Source of the DNA: Agrobacterium larrymoorei
GTDB taxonomy: Bacteria; Pseudomonadota; Alphaproteobacteria; Rhizobiales; Rhizobiaceae
NCBI RefSeq assembly: GCF_005145045.1
Contig: NZ_CP039691.1
Span: 124,001 to 188,000, forward strand
Length of the DNA stretch: 64,000 bases
Direction: 5' to 3'
Position 1 is the first letter of the stretch. Each line of letters opens with the position of its first letter. Below are positions 26,273-34,962 of the stretch, piece after piece. The translations under genes and the position numbers were made by a program. A model generated the notes under the pieces. The model had not been told where the DNA came from, did not search any database, and worked only from the letters and a program-made list of their open reading frames with translations.

Positions 26273-27577
26273 TCAGACCAGAACCTTCTGATCCTTCCGG
26301 TCTTCCTGTCCGAAGAACTTCAGATAGCGCTGCACCTCTTCCGCATCGCCGGTCGCCTTTTGCGGATTGTCTGAGAGTTTGACCGCAGGTCGGCCATTCG
26401 CATCGCTCACCTTGCAGACGATGGAGATCGGCTTCAATCCCTCGATGGTCTTCGGCGCGCAACCGGCAAAGTCGTTGGTGAGGTTAGTGCCCCAGCCGAA
26501 GCTCATGCGCGCACGGCCTTCGAAGTGCTTATAGGTGTCGATTATGGCATCTACGTCGAGGCCGTCGGAGAAGATCAGCAGCTTCTTCTTCGGGTCGCGG
26601 CCCATCTTCTTCCACCAGTCGATGATTTTCTCGCCGCCCTCGATTGGTGGGGCGCTATCGGGCCTGAAGCCTGTCCAGTCCGCCACCCATTCGGGGGCAT
26701 TGCGCAGGAAGGCAGCGGTGCCGAAAGCATCCGGCAGGACGATCAGGAGATTGCCACCATAGAGCCGGTTCCAGTCCTTCATGACCTGATAGGGTGCTGC
26801 CGCCAGTTCCTCATCGTTCTGCGCCAGAGCCGCGACCACCATGGGAAGTTCATGCGCGTTCGTGCCCACCGCTTCGAGGTCCGAATCCATCGCCAGCAAT
26901 ACATTGCTCGTGCCGGTGAAAGCCGGGCCGATGCCTTCCTTCAAGGCTTCGACGCACCAGCGCTGCCACAGGAAGCTGTGGCGACGGCGTGTGCCGAAGT
27001 CCGAGATCCGAAGGCCCGGCAGTTCGCGCAGGCGCTCCACCTTTTCCCACATCTTGGCCTTGGCGCGGGCATAAAGCACATCCAGCGTAAAGTACCCCAT
27101 GGAGCGCATTGCGCTGCGCGACCGCAGCTCATTAATGATGGCAAGGGCTGGAATTTCCCATAGCGTGGTATCCATCCAGCGACCGTGGAAGTTCAACTCA
27201 TATTGCCCATCGCGCTTGAAAAGCTCGTATTCCGGCAATTGATAGCTGGACAGCCAGGACAGAAATTCCGGCTCGAAAATCTGCGACCGGCCATAGAAGG
27301 TATTACCGGCAAGCCAGATGCTTTCCTTCTTTGAGAGCCTGAGGCTGCGGGCATGATCCAGCTGCTCGCGAAGCTCCATCTCATCGATCTCATCCGCGAG
27401 CTTTACCGTTTTGGTGCGGTTGATGAGCGAGAAGGTGGCGTCCACCTCTGGATAAAGCTTCCAGATCATCTGCAACATCAACAGCTTGTAGAAGTCCGTA
27501 TCGATGAGGCTGCGGATAATGGGGTCCAGCTTCCAGGTGTGATTGTGAACACGGGTCGCTATATCTGTCTTCGTCAT
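26273..27577 (-). CDS. pncB: Nicotinate phosphoribosyltransferase
   Basis: NAD salvage enzyme that joins nicotinate and PRPP, 434 residues. Family motifs include [17 protein letters not shown] near the N terminus, [32 protein letters not shown] (active-site region), [21 protein letters not shown] and [10 protein letters not shown]. The start at 27577 ([13 protein letters not shown]) follows the usual family N terminus; ATG and GTG codons up to seven codons earlier are also in frame and cannot be excluded. Confidence 0.95.
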   Translation of the reverse strand: MTKTDIATRVHNHTWKLDPIIRSLIDTDFYKLLMLQMIWKLYPEVDATFSLINRTKTVKLADEIDEMELREQLDHARSLRLSKKESIWLAGNTFYGRSQIFEPEFLSWLSSYQLPEYELFKRDGQYELNFHGRWMDTTLWEIPALAIINELRSRSAMRSMGYFTLDVLYARAKAKMWEKVERLRELPGLRISDFGTRRRHSFLWQRWCVEALKEGIGPAFTGTSNVLLAMDSDLEAVGTNAHELPMVVAALAQNDEELAAAPYQVMKDWNRLYGGNLLIVLPDAFGTAAFLRNAPEWVADWTGFRPDSAPPIEGGEKIIDWWKKMGRDPKKKLLIFSDGLDVDAIIDTYKHFEGRARMSFGWGTNLTNDFAGCAPKTIEGLKPISIVCKVSDANGRPAVKLSDNPQKATGDAEEVQRYLKFFGQEDRKDQKVLV

Positions 27578-27734
27578 TGCTGCTGCCATCCCCCACACCG
27601 GGCTTTCCCTATGAAGAGAAGCCGGTATCGCCGCGCATTTCGAAAGGCGTGAGCCTTATTCAACAAAGACTTATCTGAAAACGTCGCCTCAAGTCCAGAC
27701 CGGTTTGTGTGAAGCCGGTTCGGTTACTGACGTC

Positions 27735-28100
27735 TCAAAAGTCCGTTGCGGGTGGATTGATGCCGGGATACCAGTCTTTCGACGTTGGGACCCGTGTTCC
27801 GAAAGCGGAAACGCCAGCCGAACCGGTGCAGCGATATCCCTGCACGGGAAGTCCGTTATTGCCGAAAAGATCGCGGTAGGCGCCGTTCGGATATCCCGAG
27901 GGGACCGTTGTCGAGTAGCAGTGGTATCGCTCCTTTGGCTGGAGCGTCTTCGGGTCCTTGACGCCGGGAAGATTGGCGTAGGCGTCCGGTGCCGGCAGAT
28001 AGCCTTTTTCGAATACCGTTTGCGCCTCGGCCATACTCGCCATCGAGAGGGCGACTGCGATAATCGCTATTCCGGCACTCCAGCGTTTCATTCTCTTCAT
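27735..28100 (-). CDS. Exported hypothetical protein
   Basis: Protein of about 121 residues with a signal peptide (MKRW-SAGIAIIAVALSMASMAEA) and a mature part with two Cys (YHCYSTT and GYRCTGSAG) that could form one disulfide, plus Pro/Gly/Tyr-rich segments. I do not recognise the family. The start is uncertain among three closely spaced ATG codons (28109, 28100, 28091). The two Cys and the export signal suggest a periplasmic or envelope protein. Confidence 0.7.
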   Translation of the reverse strand: MKRMKRWSAGIAIIAVALSMASMAEAQTVFEKGYLPAPDAYANLPGVKDPKTLQPKERYHCYSTTVPSGYPNGAYRDLFGNNGLPVQGYRCTGSAGVSAFGTRVPTSKDWYPGINPPATDF

Positions 28101-28188
28101 CGTCTGCATCCAGATGCTATCCGAGCCAATATAGGCGAAGAAAATGCTCAAATGCAGATGCTTCGATCAAAACGTTTTCGTGAGCGGT

Positions 28189-29046
28189 TCAAGGTCTGCG
28201 ATAAGCCGTCGGCAACTCATAGAGCCAGCCAATCCGCTTGATCGCCTCTTCCAGATTCTCCCGCGACACATTCATGGTGTGGCCATTGGCGTGGAGCAGC
28301 GTGGTCTCGTCCTCCATGATGCCGACATGACCCTTCCAGAAAACGAGATCACCACGGCGCAATTCATCGCGCGTGATTTCAGTGCCCAGGGATTTCACCT
28401 GCATGTCCGTATCGCGCAACGCGGATTTTCCCGTCATTGCCATGGAGAGTTGCACGAGGCCCGAGCAATCGATGCCGAAACCGGAACGTCCGCCCCAGAG
28501 ATAGGGGGTTTCCAGAAACCGGAGAGCCACCGCAACATAATCCTCTGAAACGCGCTGTTCGACCGGAATGCAGTGAGCGGCAATCACGCCCTCGCCCTTT
28601 GCGGTCATCAGATAGCGCGTGCCACGCGTCTCCTCCTCGCCGACGAAAGTCAGACGGCTGCCCATGGACAAGGCAGCGACAGGTGGCTTTCGAAGTTCAG
28701 CTATCGGGTAAAGAAAGGTGCGGGGCGCAGTGACGATGTGCGTTGCGGCTTCAACCTCACCGATTGCCGCTTCGGGGACGTAACCGGCGTAACCATCCGA
28801 TTCGGCCTGTACCCATGCCCAGCCATCAGCGCGGTCGAACACGCGCACGGTTTCGCCGAGCAGAAGCTCCGTATCGATACCGGATTTTTCGTCTGGCTTT
28901 GGTCGAAGTCCGACGACGGGAAGGGCGATACGAGCCTCAGCGCCACTGACGAAACGTTCCGCCTCCACCTTGCCCTTGAGGTTTTCATCCGCGAGATCGT
29001 TACGGAAAATGTTCAGGCGGCGGTCCAGGGTTTCGGCGGATGTCAT
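28189..29046 (-). CDS. NlpC/P60 (C40) peptidoglycan hydrolase with SH3 domains
   Basis: Protein of 285 residues. Two SH3b-like segments (about 45-100 and 105-165) lead into an NlpC/P60 domain with catalytic Cys in FGIDCSGLVQLSM, His in WKGHVGIM and a third residue in LLHANGHTMNVS. These enzymes cut the stem peptide (D-Glu/meso-DAP bond). No signal peptide is visible, which is common for this alphaproteobacterial subgroup and leaves its location open; such proteins can recycle muropeptides in the cytosol. Confidence 0.9.
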   Translation of the reverse strand: MTSAETLDRRLNIFRNDLADENLKGKVEAERFVSGAEARIALPVVGLRPKPDEKSGIDTELLLGETVRVFDRADGWAWVQAESDGYAGYVPEAAIGEVEAATHIVTAPRTFLYPIAELRKPPVAALSMGSRLTFVGEEETRGTRYLMTAKGEGVIAAHCIPVEQRVSEDYVAVALRFLETPYLWGGRSGFGIDCSGLVQLSMAMTGKSALRDTDMQVKSLGTEITRDELRRGDLVFWKGHVGIMEDETTLLHANGHTMNVSRENLEEAIKRIGWLYELPTAYRRP

Positions 29047-29113
29047 GCTCTTCGATCCTGATTGGTTTAAGCTCTAGCGCTGAATGAAGGTCCAAAGCGG
29101 CGAATCTTCGGCC

Positions 29114-29497
29114 TCACGCCTCGCGCGCTTCATCGATAATCATATCGCCGAATTTTTCCAGATAAAGCGCCCCCGCGACCGTTCGCTTGATCACCACATT
29201 GCGGCGATCCTTTTCGTCGCGCTCGCGCTCCACCAGACCCATCGCACCCATGCTGTCCAGCGCGCGCGTGATCACCGGCTTCGTTACACCGAGGACGCTG
29301 GCCAATCCCCGGACCGTGTGAGGCGGTGGAACGAGATAGATGTGAAGCAGGATCGCCGTCTGCCGTAGTGTCAGATCAGGCGCATTGTCTTCCACCTGCG
29401 CCAATGCAACGCGGTGCCACAAGCCCAGCGCCTGACTTGGCGACAATTCCACTGGCACGGAGAAACTCCCTGTTCGTTCGGACGATCTGCCGCCCAT
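29114..29497 (-). CDS. MarR family transcriptional regulator
   Basis: DNA-binding protein of 127 residues. The winged helix is LTLRQTAILLHIYLVPPPHTVRGLASVLGVTKPVITRALDSMGAMGLVERERDEKDRRNVVIKRT, with the MarR Asp/Arg wing pattern. The frame is open up to 47 codons further upstream, but that part is Arg/Lys-rich and covers the hairpin at 29530-29565, so the ATG at 29497 is preferred with moderate confidence. The target is unknown. Confidence 0.85.
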   Translation of the reverse strand: MGGRSSERTGSFSVPVELSPSQALGLWHRVALAQVEDNAPDLTLRQTAILLHIYLVPPPHTVRGLASVLGVTKPVITRALDSMGAMGLVERERDEKDRRNVVIKRTVAGALYLEKFGDMIIDEAREA

Positions 29498-29529
29498 AGT
29501 CGCGCAAAGCGGTGAATAAAAACAAAACC

Positions 29530-29565
29530 GCCGCCGTCTCGAAACAGCTGTTTCAGAACGGCGGC
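29530..29565 (-). terminator. Large hairpin with embedded 14-bp palindrome upstream of marR
   Basis: GCCGCCGT at 29530-29537 pairs with ACGGCGGC at 29558-29565, and between them GAAACAGCTGTTTC (29541-29554) is a perfect palindrome. On the minus strand it is followed by GGTTTTGTTTTTATT, so it reads as an intrinsic terminator. It is 33 bp upstream of the MarR start. The inner palindrome could instead be an operator for that MarR protein. Confidence 0.65.
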
Positions 29566-29689
29566 AGCTTTCTTTGCTCGTTTTGAGCTTTTTACGTCCC
29601 CTCTGGACTTGCGCTTCGATATGCAGGAAGCGTGCCAAGTCGATTTCAAGCCATTTCGCTTACGATGGCTTGGTCAGAAGGAGATGCGA

Positions 29690-29756
29690 GGCGCTTTTTT
29701 AAGCGCCGCGCAAAATTAAGTCGCACCGGCCTTTAAGCTGAAAAACCAAAGGCCGG
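29690..29756 (-). terminator. Two hairpins after the DUF475 gene
   Basis: CCGGCCTTT at 29726-29734 pairs with AAAGGCCGG at 29748-29756 just after the stop of the DUF475 gene. A second hairpin, GGCGCTT at 29690-29696 with AAGCGCC at 29701-29707, lies 20 bp further. Together they probably end the minus-strand transcript. Confidence 0.6.
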
Positions 29757-29763
29757 GCAGATT

Positions 29764-30870
29764 TTAGATTTCCGCACCCTGCGCAGCTTCCACCTCACGG
29801 CCTTTTTCCTGCCGATTGTAGCGGATGGAAGACCAGAGCGAGATGCCGATGAGTGCCGCACCGCCAAGACCGGTAATCACTTCCGGAATATGGATAAGGC
29901 TCTGCATGTACATGATGACCGACAGGATGAGGATGGCGTAGAACGCGCCGTGCTCAAGGTAGCGGTATTCTGCAAGCGTACCCTTTTCCACCAGCATGAT
30001 GGTCATGGAGCGGACATACATCGCGCCGATGCCGAGACCGATTGCGATGATGAACAGGTTCGACGTCAGCGCGAAGGCGCCGATCACGCCATCGAAAGAG
30101 AAGCTGGCATCGAGCACTTCGAGGTACAGAAACGCGCCGAAGCCGCCCTTTGCAGCACCTTCCAGCATCTGCTGGCTGCGATCGAGAACGCCGCCCAGCA
30201 CCTCGACCAGAAGGAAGGTCAAGAGACCCCAGATCGCGGAGGTGAAGAAAACGTTTGCTGCCTCCGGGCCGAGATCCGGATTGGTGCTGTTGCTGATGAT
30301 GCGCGTGAAGATCAGCATAATGATGAGAACGAAAGCGATTTCGATGCCCTTGATGGACGAATAGGTCGCGATCTTTTCTTCGAACCAGCGAACCCAGTGC
30401 ACATCCTTCTCATGATCGAAAAAGAAGCTGAGGCCCACCATCATCAGGAAGGTGCCGCCGAAGGCAGCAATCGGCAGATGCGCGTCATGCATGATCTGTG
30501 CGTAACGATCCGGCTCGGTTGCGGCCATGACCATGGCTGTCCACGGGCCGACATTGGCTGCAACGACTACAATGAGCAGCGGGAAGACGATACGCATGCC
30601 GAAGACGGCGATCAGAATACCCCAGGTCAGGAAGCGGTGCTGCCATTCCGGGGTCATGTCTTTGAGCTTGTTGGCGTTGACGATGGCGTTATCGAAGGAA
30701 AGCGAGATTTCCAGAACCGCCAGAACCGCGCAAATGAAGAAGATCGTGGCCGTACCGCTGACGGTGCCCGTCATTTCCCAGCCGAGCCATCCGCCCAAAA
30801 TAAGGCCGACGACCGTGACGATGAAGGCCCATTTGAAATAGGCGAGGGTCGAGTGTGTGGTAGAGGTCAT
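29764..30870 (-). CDS. DUF475/TerC-like integral membrane protein
   Basis: Polytopic membrane protein of 368 residues with about eight to nine helices and the TerC/DUF475 acidic motif in an early helix (EISLSFDNAIVNANKLKDM), repeated later as EVLDASFSFDGVIGAFALTSN. TerC/Alx-type proteins export manganese or relieve metal stress; the same function here is inference. The start codon overlaps the stop of an upstream 27-codon reading frame (TGATG) and its GGGGGG ribosome site lies inside that frame. The gene therefore sits behind a structured leader that also encodes a small peptide. Confidence 0.9.
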   Translation of the reverse strand: MTSTTHSTLAYFKWAFIVTVVGLILGGWLGWEMTGTVSGTATIFFICAVLAVLEISLSFDNAIVNANKLKDMTPEWQHRFLTWGILIAVFGMRIVFPLLIVVVAANVGPWTAMVMAATEPDRYAQIMHDAHLPIAAFGGTFLMMVGLSFFFDHEKDVHWVRWFEEKIATYSSIKGIEIAFVLIIMLIFTRIISNSTNPDLGPEAANVFFTSAIWGLLTFLLVEVLGGVLDRSQQMLEGAAKGGFGAFLYLEVLDASFSFDGVIGAFALTSNLFIIAIGLGIGAMYVRSMTIMLVEKGTLAEYRYLEHGAFYAILILSVIMYMQSLIHIPEVITGLGGAALIGISLWSSIRYNRQEKGREVEAAQGAEI

Positions 30871-30953
30871 CAGAACGCCCCCCGGATAAAGGAAGAGCGA
30901 GACATATGCATGGCGTCAGACGCCAGCATGTGATGCTTGGTCAGATTGTTCAT
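30870..30953 (-). CDS. Putative 27-residue leader peptide upstream of DUF475 gene
   Basis: Small reading frame starting at ATG 30953 with GGCGGAT nine bases before it. The peptide begins MNNLTKHHMLASDAMHM and ends SRSSFIRGAF. It has four Met and three His, clustered as HHM and MHM. Its TGA stop shares the A with the ATG of the DUF475 gene, so translation of the two would be coupled. No homology is claimed. Support is its position, ribosome site and exact stop-start overlap. Confidence 0.55.
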   Translation of the reverse strand: MNNLTKHHMLASDAMHMSRSSFIRGAF

Positions 30954-30988
30954 GGGTGTTAATCCGCCGGCGTAACAAGCAGGCGGTA

Positions 30989-31063
30989 CCGACATCGCGA
31001 GAGCGCCGTAAAACTCTCGCCAGAGGGGCCCGGCACCAAAGTTCTGTCCCTACCCGATGTCAG
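30989..31063 (-). ncRNA. Structured 5' leader (candidate cis-regulatory RNA) of DUF475 gene
   Basis: On the minus strand a closing helix pairs GACATCG (31061-31055) with CGATGTC (30997-30991). Inside are a hairpin GCGAGAG (31020-31014)/CTCTCGC (31003-30997) with a 10-base loop and a second G/C-rich element around GGTGCCGGGCCCC. A promoter at 31079-31107 would start transcription just before it. The multi-helix unit directly upstream of a TerC-like gene suggests a metal-sensing or similar leader. It does not show the GGGGAGUA of the yybP-ykoY class. It may correspond to the reported terC RNA motif, which I cannot verify here. Confidence 0.5.
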
Positions 31064-31078
31064 GGGCGGGAATGTCCT

Positions 31079-31107
31079 TTAGTCTCTCAACTTCGTGATT
31101 TCGTCAA
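31079..31107 (-). promoter_or_regulatory. Sigma-70-like promoter for the DUF475 transcript
   Basis: On the minus strand, TTGACG at 31107-31102 and GACTAA at 31084-31079 are separated by 17 bases. Transcription would start near 31072, immediately before the structured leader. Confidence 0.5.
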
Positions 31108-31215
31108 GGCGAAAGTTGTTTTTTACTGCATTGACGGCCAAAAACCGTCAAACTTAATGCTGTTTCGATTATCTCAGGTTGTGATTGGCTTAATCGTTTC
31201 CTGATCGATCAGGTG

Positions 31216-32145
31216 TTACACCACATCGCCAAGTGGTTGATCCGCCACCTTCGCCTGTTTCCGCTTCAGCGCATTTTCACGGAAGAAGATGTAAAGGCCG
31301 GAAACGACGATCAGCGCGGCTCCGATAACGATGCTGGACTGCGGAATATCGCCGAACATCAGCCAGCCGAAGACGACGGCCCAGAGCAGCAACGTATATT
31401 GCAGCGGTGCGACTGTCGCTGCATCGGCGAGCTTGAGAGCGCGATTGACCAGCACATGCGCGGTCATCGCGACGATGCCCAGAAGGGCAAGCAGCGAGAG
31501 ATCGAAGCCCGATTGCAACGGCACCCAACCCGAAGGCGCCAGCATGATGGCGACCACGCCGGCGAGGCCAGCGCCGATCACCTGCCAGAAGGCCAGAACC
31601 GTATCCGGCGTATTACGCAGTTGCCGACCGGACAGCATCATAAAGGCAAAGGCGGCGCTGCCGAGAATGGAGAAGAATGCAGCGCTCGTTAGTGAAGCGG
31701 AGCTTGGTTTCAGCGCAATCAGAACGCCGATGAAGCCGATGCCGATTGCGGTCCATCGTCTCCAGCCCACTTTTTCGCCTAAGAGAAAGGGCGAAAGTGC
31801 TGCCACATAGATGGGGGCGGCCAGCCAGTAGGTCATGACGTCTGCCAGAGGCAGTGCTGCCACCGCGAAGTAGAAACAGAAAAGCTCGGCGGTGGAAAAG
31901 AAAACGCGCGCGACCTGCAAGCCGGGGCGTTCCACATTCACCAGCTTTGAGAGGCCGGATTTCCATAGGATTGGCACGAGAATGACGATGGCCGCAACGC
32001 TGCGGATAGCAACCACCTGCCCGAGGCTGTAGGTCGAAACCAGCCATTTGCCCATGGCATCGTTGAGGGCAAAGAGCAGCATGCCGAGAAGCATGACGGC
32101 CACGCCAAGACCCGTCGGCGAAAGCTGGCGAATAAATTGCGGCAT
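31216..32145 (-). CDS. EamA/DMT family transporter
   Basis: Inner-membrane exporter-type protein of 309 residues with about ten helices in two EamA repeats (first from VAVMLLGMLLFALNDAMGKWLV, second from AAFFSILGSAAFAFMMLSGRQL). The substrate is unknown. The start at 32145 (MPQFIRQLSPTG) is chosen because GGGGAG lies upstream; the frame is open another 33 codons without family similarity. Confidence 0.88.
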   Translation of the reverse strand: MPQFIRQLSPTGLGVAVMLLGMLLFALNDAMGKWLVSTYSLGQVVAIRSVAAIVILVPILWKSGLSKLVNVERPGLQVARVFFSTAELFCFYFAVAALPLADVMTYWLAAPIYVAALSPFLLGEKVGWRRWTAIGIGFIGVLIALKPSSASLTSAAFFSILGSAAFAFMMLSGRQLRNTPDTVLAFWQVIGAGLAGVVAIMLAPSGWVPLQSGFDLSLLALLGIVAMTAHVLVNRALKLADAATVAPLQYTLLLWAVVFGWLMFGDIPQSSIVIGAALIVVSGLYIFFRENALKRKQAKVADQPLGDVV

Positions 32146-32286
32146 TTTGTTTTGAACTCCCCGGAGCGCTAAACGACCGTTAAAAGCAGCAGACGCCCCG
32201 CCTCCCTGCATTGACAGCAATGACTTGACGAGCAGACGACGCAAGTCAAGGCGTCCTGAGGGCTATATTAGCGATCCATGGAGATT

Positions 32287-33630
32287 TCAGACGCTCAAAA
32301 GCTGACTCATCGTATGCCGGAAGCGACGCGCGATTTCTTCGCGGTTGACGTGGCGACCGCCTCTCACCACTAATCTGCCGTTGATCCAGACCCGATCCGG
32401 CTTCACCAGATTTCCGAAAATCCAGCCATCGAGAATATGGTCGCCTTCCAGATAGGGCGCGGCTGACATATCGAGCGACACGAGATCCGCAGCTCGCCCG
32501 GTGTCGATGCCCGCCTTGGCACCAAGCGCCTTCGCACCACCAGCCATGGCCGCATCGAAAAGGCTACGTCCCGTAGACCCGTTGGCGGGAGCGATGACAT
32601 TGCGCGCACGGTGGGCCAGACGCTGGGAATATTCGAGCTGGCGTAATTCCTCTCCCACTCCGATCAGCACATTGCTGTCGGAACCCACGCCGAAGGAACC
32701 GCCATGAGCGAGAAACTCGACCGCCGGAAAGGTGCCATCACCGAGATTGGCTTCCGTGATTGGGCATAAGCCCGCGACGGCGCCGCTCTTTGCCACATCT
32801 TCCGTTTCCTGCTGCGTCATATGCGTTGCATGGATGAGGCACCAGCGATCCGTCACCTCTGCATTATCCAAAAGCCATTGCACAGGACGTTTACCGGACC
32901 ATGCGATGCAATCCTCGACTTCCTTCACCTGCTCGGCAATGTGGATGTGGATTGGTGCGTCCGGCGCAAGGTTCGCTGCGAATTGTAGCTGTTCCGGCGT
33001 CACCGCCCGCAGGCTGTGTGGCGCGACACCAACCACGCTTTCCCGCACGCCGGATACCGCTTTCCGGCAGCCTTCCAGGAGGCGCGCAAAGCTATCCGGT
33101 GAATTGATGAACCGCCGCTGGCCTTCCACCGGCATTTGCCCGCCAAAACCGGAATGGGCATAGAGGACGGGCAGCAGCGTCAGCGAAATGCCTGTCCCGT
33201 ATGCGGCAGCGGCGATCCTTTCAGCGAGTTCGGCAATATTGGCGTATTGGCCGCCGTCCTTGTCGTGGTGGAGATAGTGGAATTCTCCCACGCGCCCGAA
33301 ACCTGCTTCCAGCATCTCAACGTAAAGCTGGGCCGCGACAGCCTCCATCTGCTCCGGCGTCATGGTCAATGCGAAGCGGTACATCAGCATGCGCCAGCTC
33401 CAGAAACTGTCTTCGGTGGCCCCACGCGTTTCAACCATGCCAGCCATGGCACGCTGAAAGGCGTGGCTATGAAGGTTCGGCATGGCGGGCACGAGAACCT
33501 CAAGCAACTCATCGCCCGGCAGAGCGGCAGTATTTTCGTTTACCGAAGCGATTTTGCCGTCGCTGATCTCAATGCGAACGTTCTTTGCCCAACCCGTTGG
33601 CAACAAAGCAGATTTGGCATGAACAGACAT
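32287..33630 (-). CDS. hutF: Formimidoylglutamate deiminase
   Basis: Amidohydrolase of 447 residues that converts N-formimino-glutamate to N-formyl-glutamate and ammonia, the five-step route of histidine breakdown. The metal-binding motif is [15 protein letters not shown]. Further ligands fall in IHIHIAEQ and LIHATHM, and VGSDSNVLI carries the catalytic Asp region. It is divergent from hutIHGU across a HutC-type operator. Its presence with hutG shows the N-formylglutamate branch rather than direct formiminoglutamase. Confidence 0.95.
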   Translation of the reverse strand: MSVHAKSALLPTGWAKNVRIEISDGKIASVNENTAALPGDELLEVLVPAMPNLHSHAFQRAMAGMVETRGATEDSFWSWRMLMYRFALTMTPEQMEAVAAQLYVEMLEAGFGRVGEFHYLHHDKDGGQYANIAELAERIAAAAYGTGISLTLLPVLYAHSGFGGQMPVEGQRRFINSPDSFARLLEGCRKAVSGVRESVVGVAPHSLRAVTPEQLQFAANLAPDAPIHIHIAEQVKEVEDCIAWSGKRPVQWLLDNAEVTDRWCLIHATHMTQQETEDVAKSGAVAGLCPITEANLGDGTFPAVEFLAHGGSFGVGSDSNVLIGVGEELRQLEYSQRLAHRARNVIAPANGSTGRSLFDAAMAGGAKALGAKAGIDTGRAADLVSLDMSAAPYLEGDHILDGWIFGNLVKPDRVWINGRLVVRGGRHVNREEIARRFRHTMSQLLSV

Positions 33631-33676
33631 CTCAGCTCCTCAAATTCATCGGCAAGGCACTTGCCTACCCGTCTAT

Positions 33677-33690
33677 TATGTATATACATA
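33677..33690. promoter_or_regulatory. HutC-type operator between hutF and hutI
   Basis: TATGTATATACATA is a perfect 14-base palindrome with the TGTATATACA core typical of HutC operators. It lies between the divergent hutF and hutI starts, 26 bp from hutI. Confidence 0.8.
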
Positions 33691-33715
33691 TTCAGCAGAT
33701 GGGAAGGAAAAACTG

Positions 33716-34960
33716 ATGGCGGACAGGAACTCCAAGTCGGAAAAAAAGCGCGCAACAGTGTGGCGGAATGCCCGCATTGCAACGCTTGCCCCCTCTAAGG
33801 ATGGTCTCGGCATCATCGAGAATGGCGCCATTGCGGCAGACGACGGGCGCATTGTTTTCGTTGGCCCGGAAGCCGAGCTTCCCCATGATTTGGCTGCTCA
33901 ATCCAAAACGACCGATTGTGAACGTCGCTGGATCACCCCGTCGCTGATCGACTGCCACACACATCTCGTCTTTGGCGGCAATCGCGCCATGGAATTTGAA
34001 ATGCGCCTGAATGGCGCAAGCTATGAAGAGATTGCCAAGGCCGGTGGCGGCATCGTTTCCTCCGTGCGCGATACGCGGGCTTGCAGCGAAGAGGAACTCA
34101 TGGCTCAGGCGCTTCCTCGGCTCGATACGCTTCTTGCAGAGGGTGTTTCCACCGTCGAAATCAAGTCGGGATACGGTCTCGATATCGAGACCGAGTGCAA
34201 GATGCTGCGCGCCGCGCGTAAACTTGAAACGCTGCGTCCCGTTCGCATCGTCACGAGCTATCTCGCGGCGCACGCCACTCCCGCAGACTACAGGGGTCGA
34301 AATGCGGATTACATAGCAGACGTTGTATTGCCGGGCATGAACGCTGCCCACGCGGAAGGCCTTGTCGATGCCGTCGACGGTTTCTGCGAAGGCATCGCCT
34401 TCTCCGTCGAAGAGATGGGGCAGGTTTTCGATCATGCAAAGGCGCTGGGCCTGCCGGTCAAGCTCCATGCTGAACAGCTTTCGAACCTTCACGGTGCTGA
34501 ACTTGCCGCTTCCTACGGCGCGCTTTCCGCCGATCATCTTGAATATCTGGATGAGACAGGCGCTGAAGCCATGGCAAAGGCGGGAACGGTTGCCGTTCTC
34601 CTGCCGGGAGCCTTTTACGCGCTGCGCGAAACCAAGCTTCCGCCGGTTCAGGCGCTGCGCGATGCGGGGGCCGATATCGCGCTGGCGACGGACTGCAACC
34701 CCGGCACCTCGCCGCTTACCTCCCTGTTGTTGACCATGAATATGGGCGCGACGCTGTTCCGGCTGACTGTCGAGGAATGCCTCATCGCGACAACACGAAA
34801 TGCTGCCAGGGCGCTTGGCATCATAAGCGAAACCGGAACGCTGGAGGTAGGCAAGTCCGCAGATCTCGCCATCTGGGACATCGAGCGCCCGGCAGAGCTT
34901 GTCTACCGCATCGGCTTCAACCCGCTTCACACACGCATCTTCAAGGGACGGACGATCTGA
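33716..34960 (+). CDS. hutI: Imidazolonepropionase
   Basis: Zinc-dependent amidohydrolase of 414 residues that opens 4-imidazolone-5-propionate to N-formimino-glutamate, the third step of histidine degradation. Motifs include the metal-binding [40 protein letters not shown] and [13 protein letters not shown]. The first gene of hutI-hutH-hutG-hutU-hutD; hutH follows after 2 bp. Confidence 0.97.
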   Translation: MADRNSKSEKKRATVWRNARIATLAPSKDGLGIIENGAIAADDGRIVFVGPEAELPHDLAAQSKTTDCERRWITPSLIDCHTHLVFGGNRAMEFEMRLNGASYEEIAKAGGGIVSSVRDTRACSEEELMAQALPRLDTLLAEGVSTVEIKSGYGLDIETECKMLRAARKLETLRPVRIVTSYLAAHATPADYRGRNADYIADVVLPGMNAAHAEGLVDAVDGFCEGIAFSVEEMGQVFDHAKALGLPVKLHAEQLSNLHGAELAASYGALSADHLEYLDETGAEAMAKAGTVAVLLPGAFYALRETKLPPVQALRDAGADIALATDCNPGTSPLTSLLLTMNMGATLFRLTVEECLIATTRNAARALGIISETGTLEVGKSADLAIWDIERPAELVYRIGFNPLHTRIFKGRTI

Positions 34961-34962
34961 CC

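Noticed and set aside
30989-31063. yybP-ykoY manganese riboswitch
   Set aside because: The GGGGAGUA element of that class is not present; only a loose likeness (GGCGAGAG...UUUUAC). Reported instead as an unassigned structured leader.
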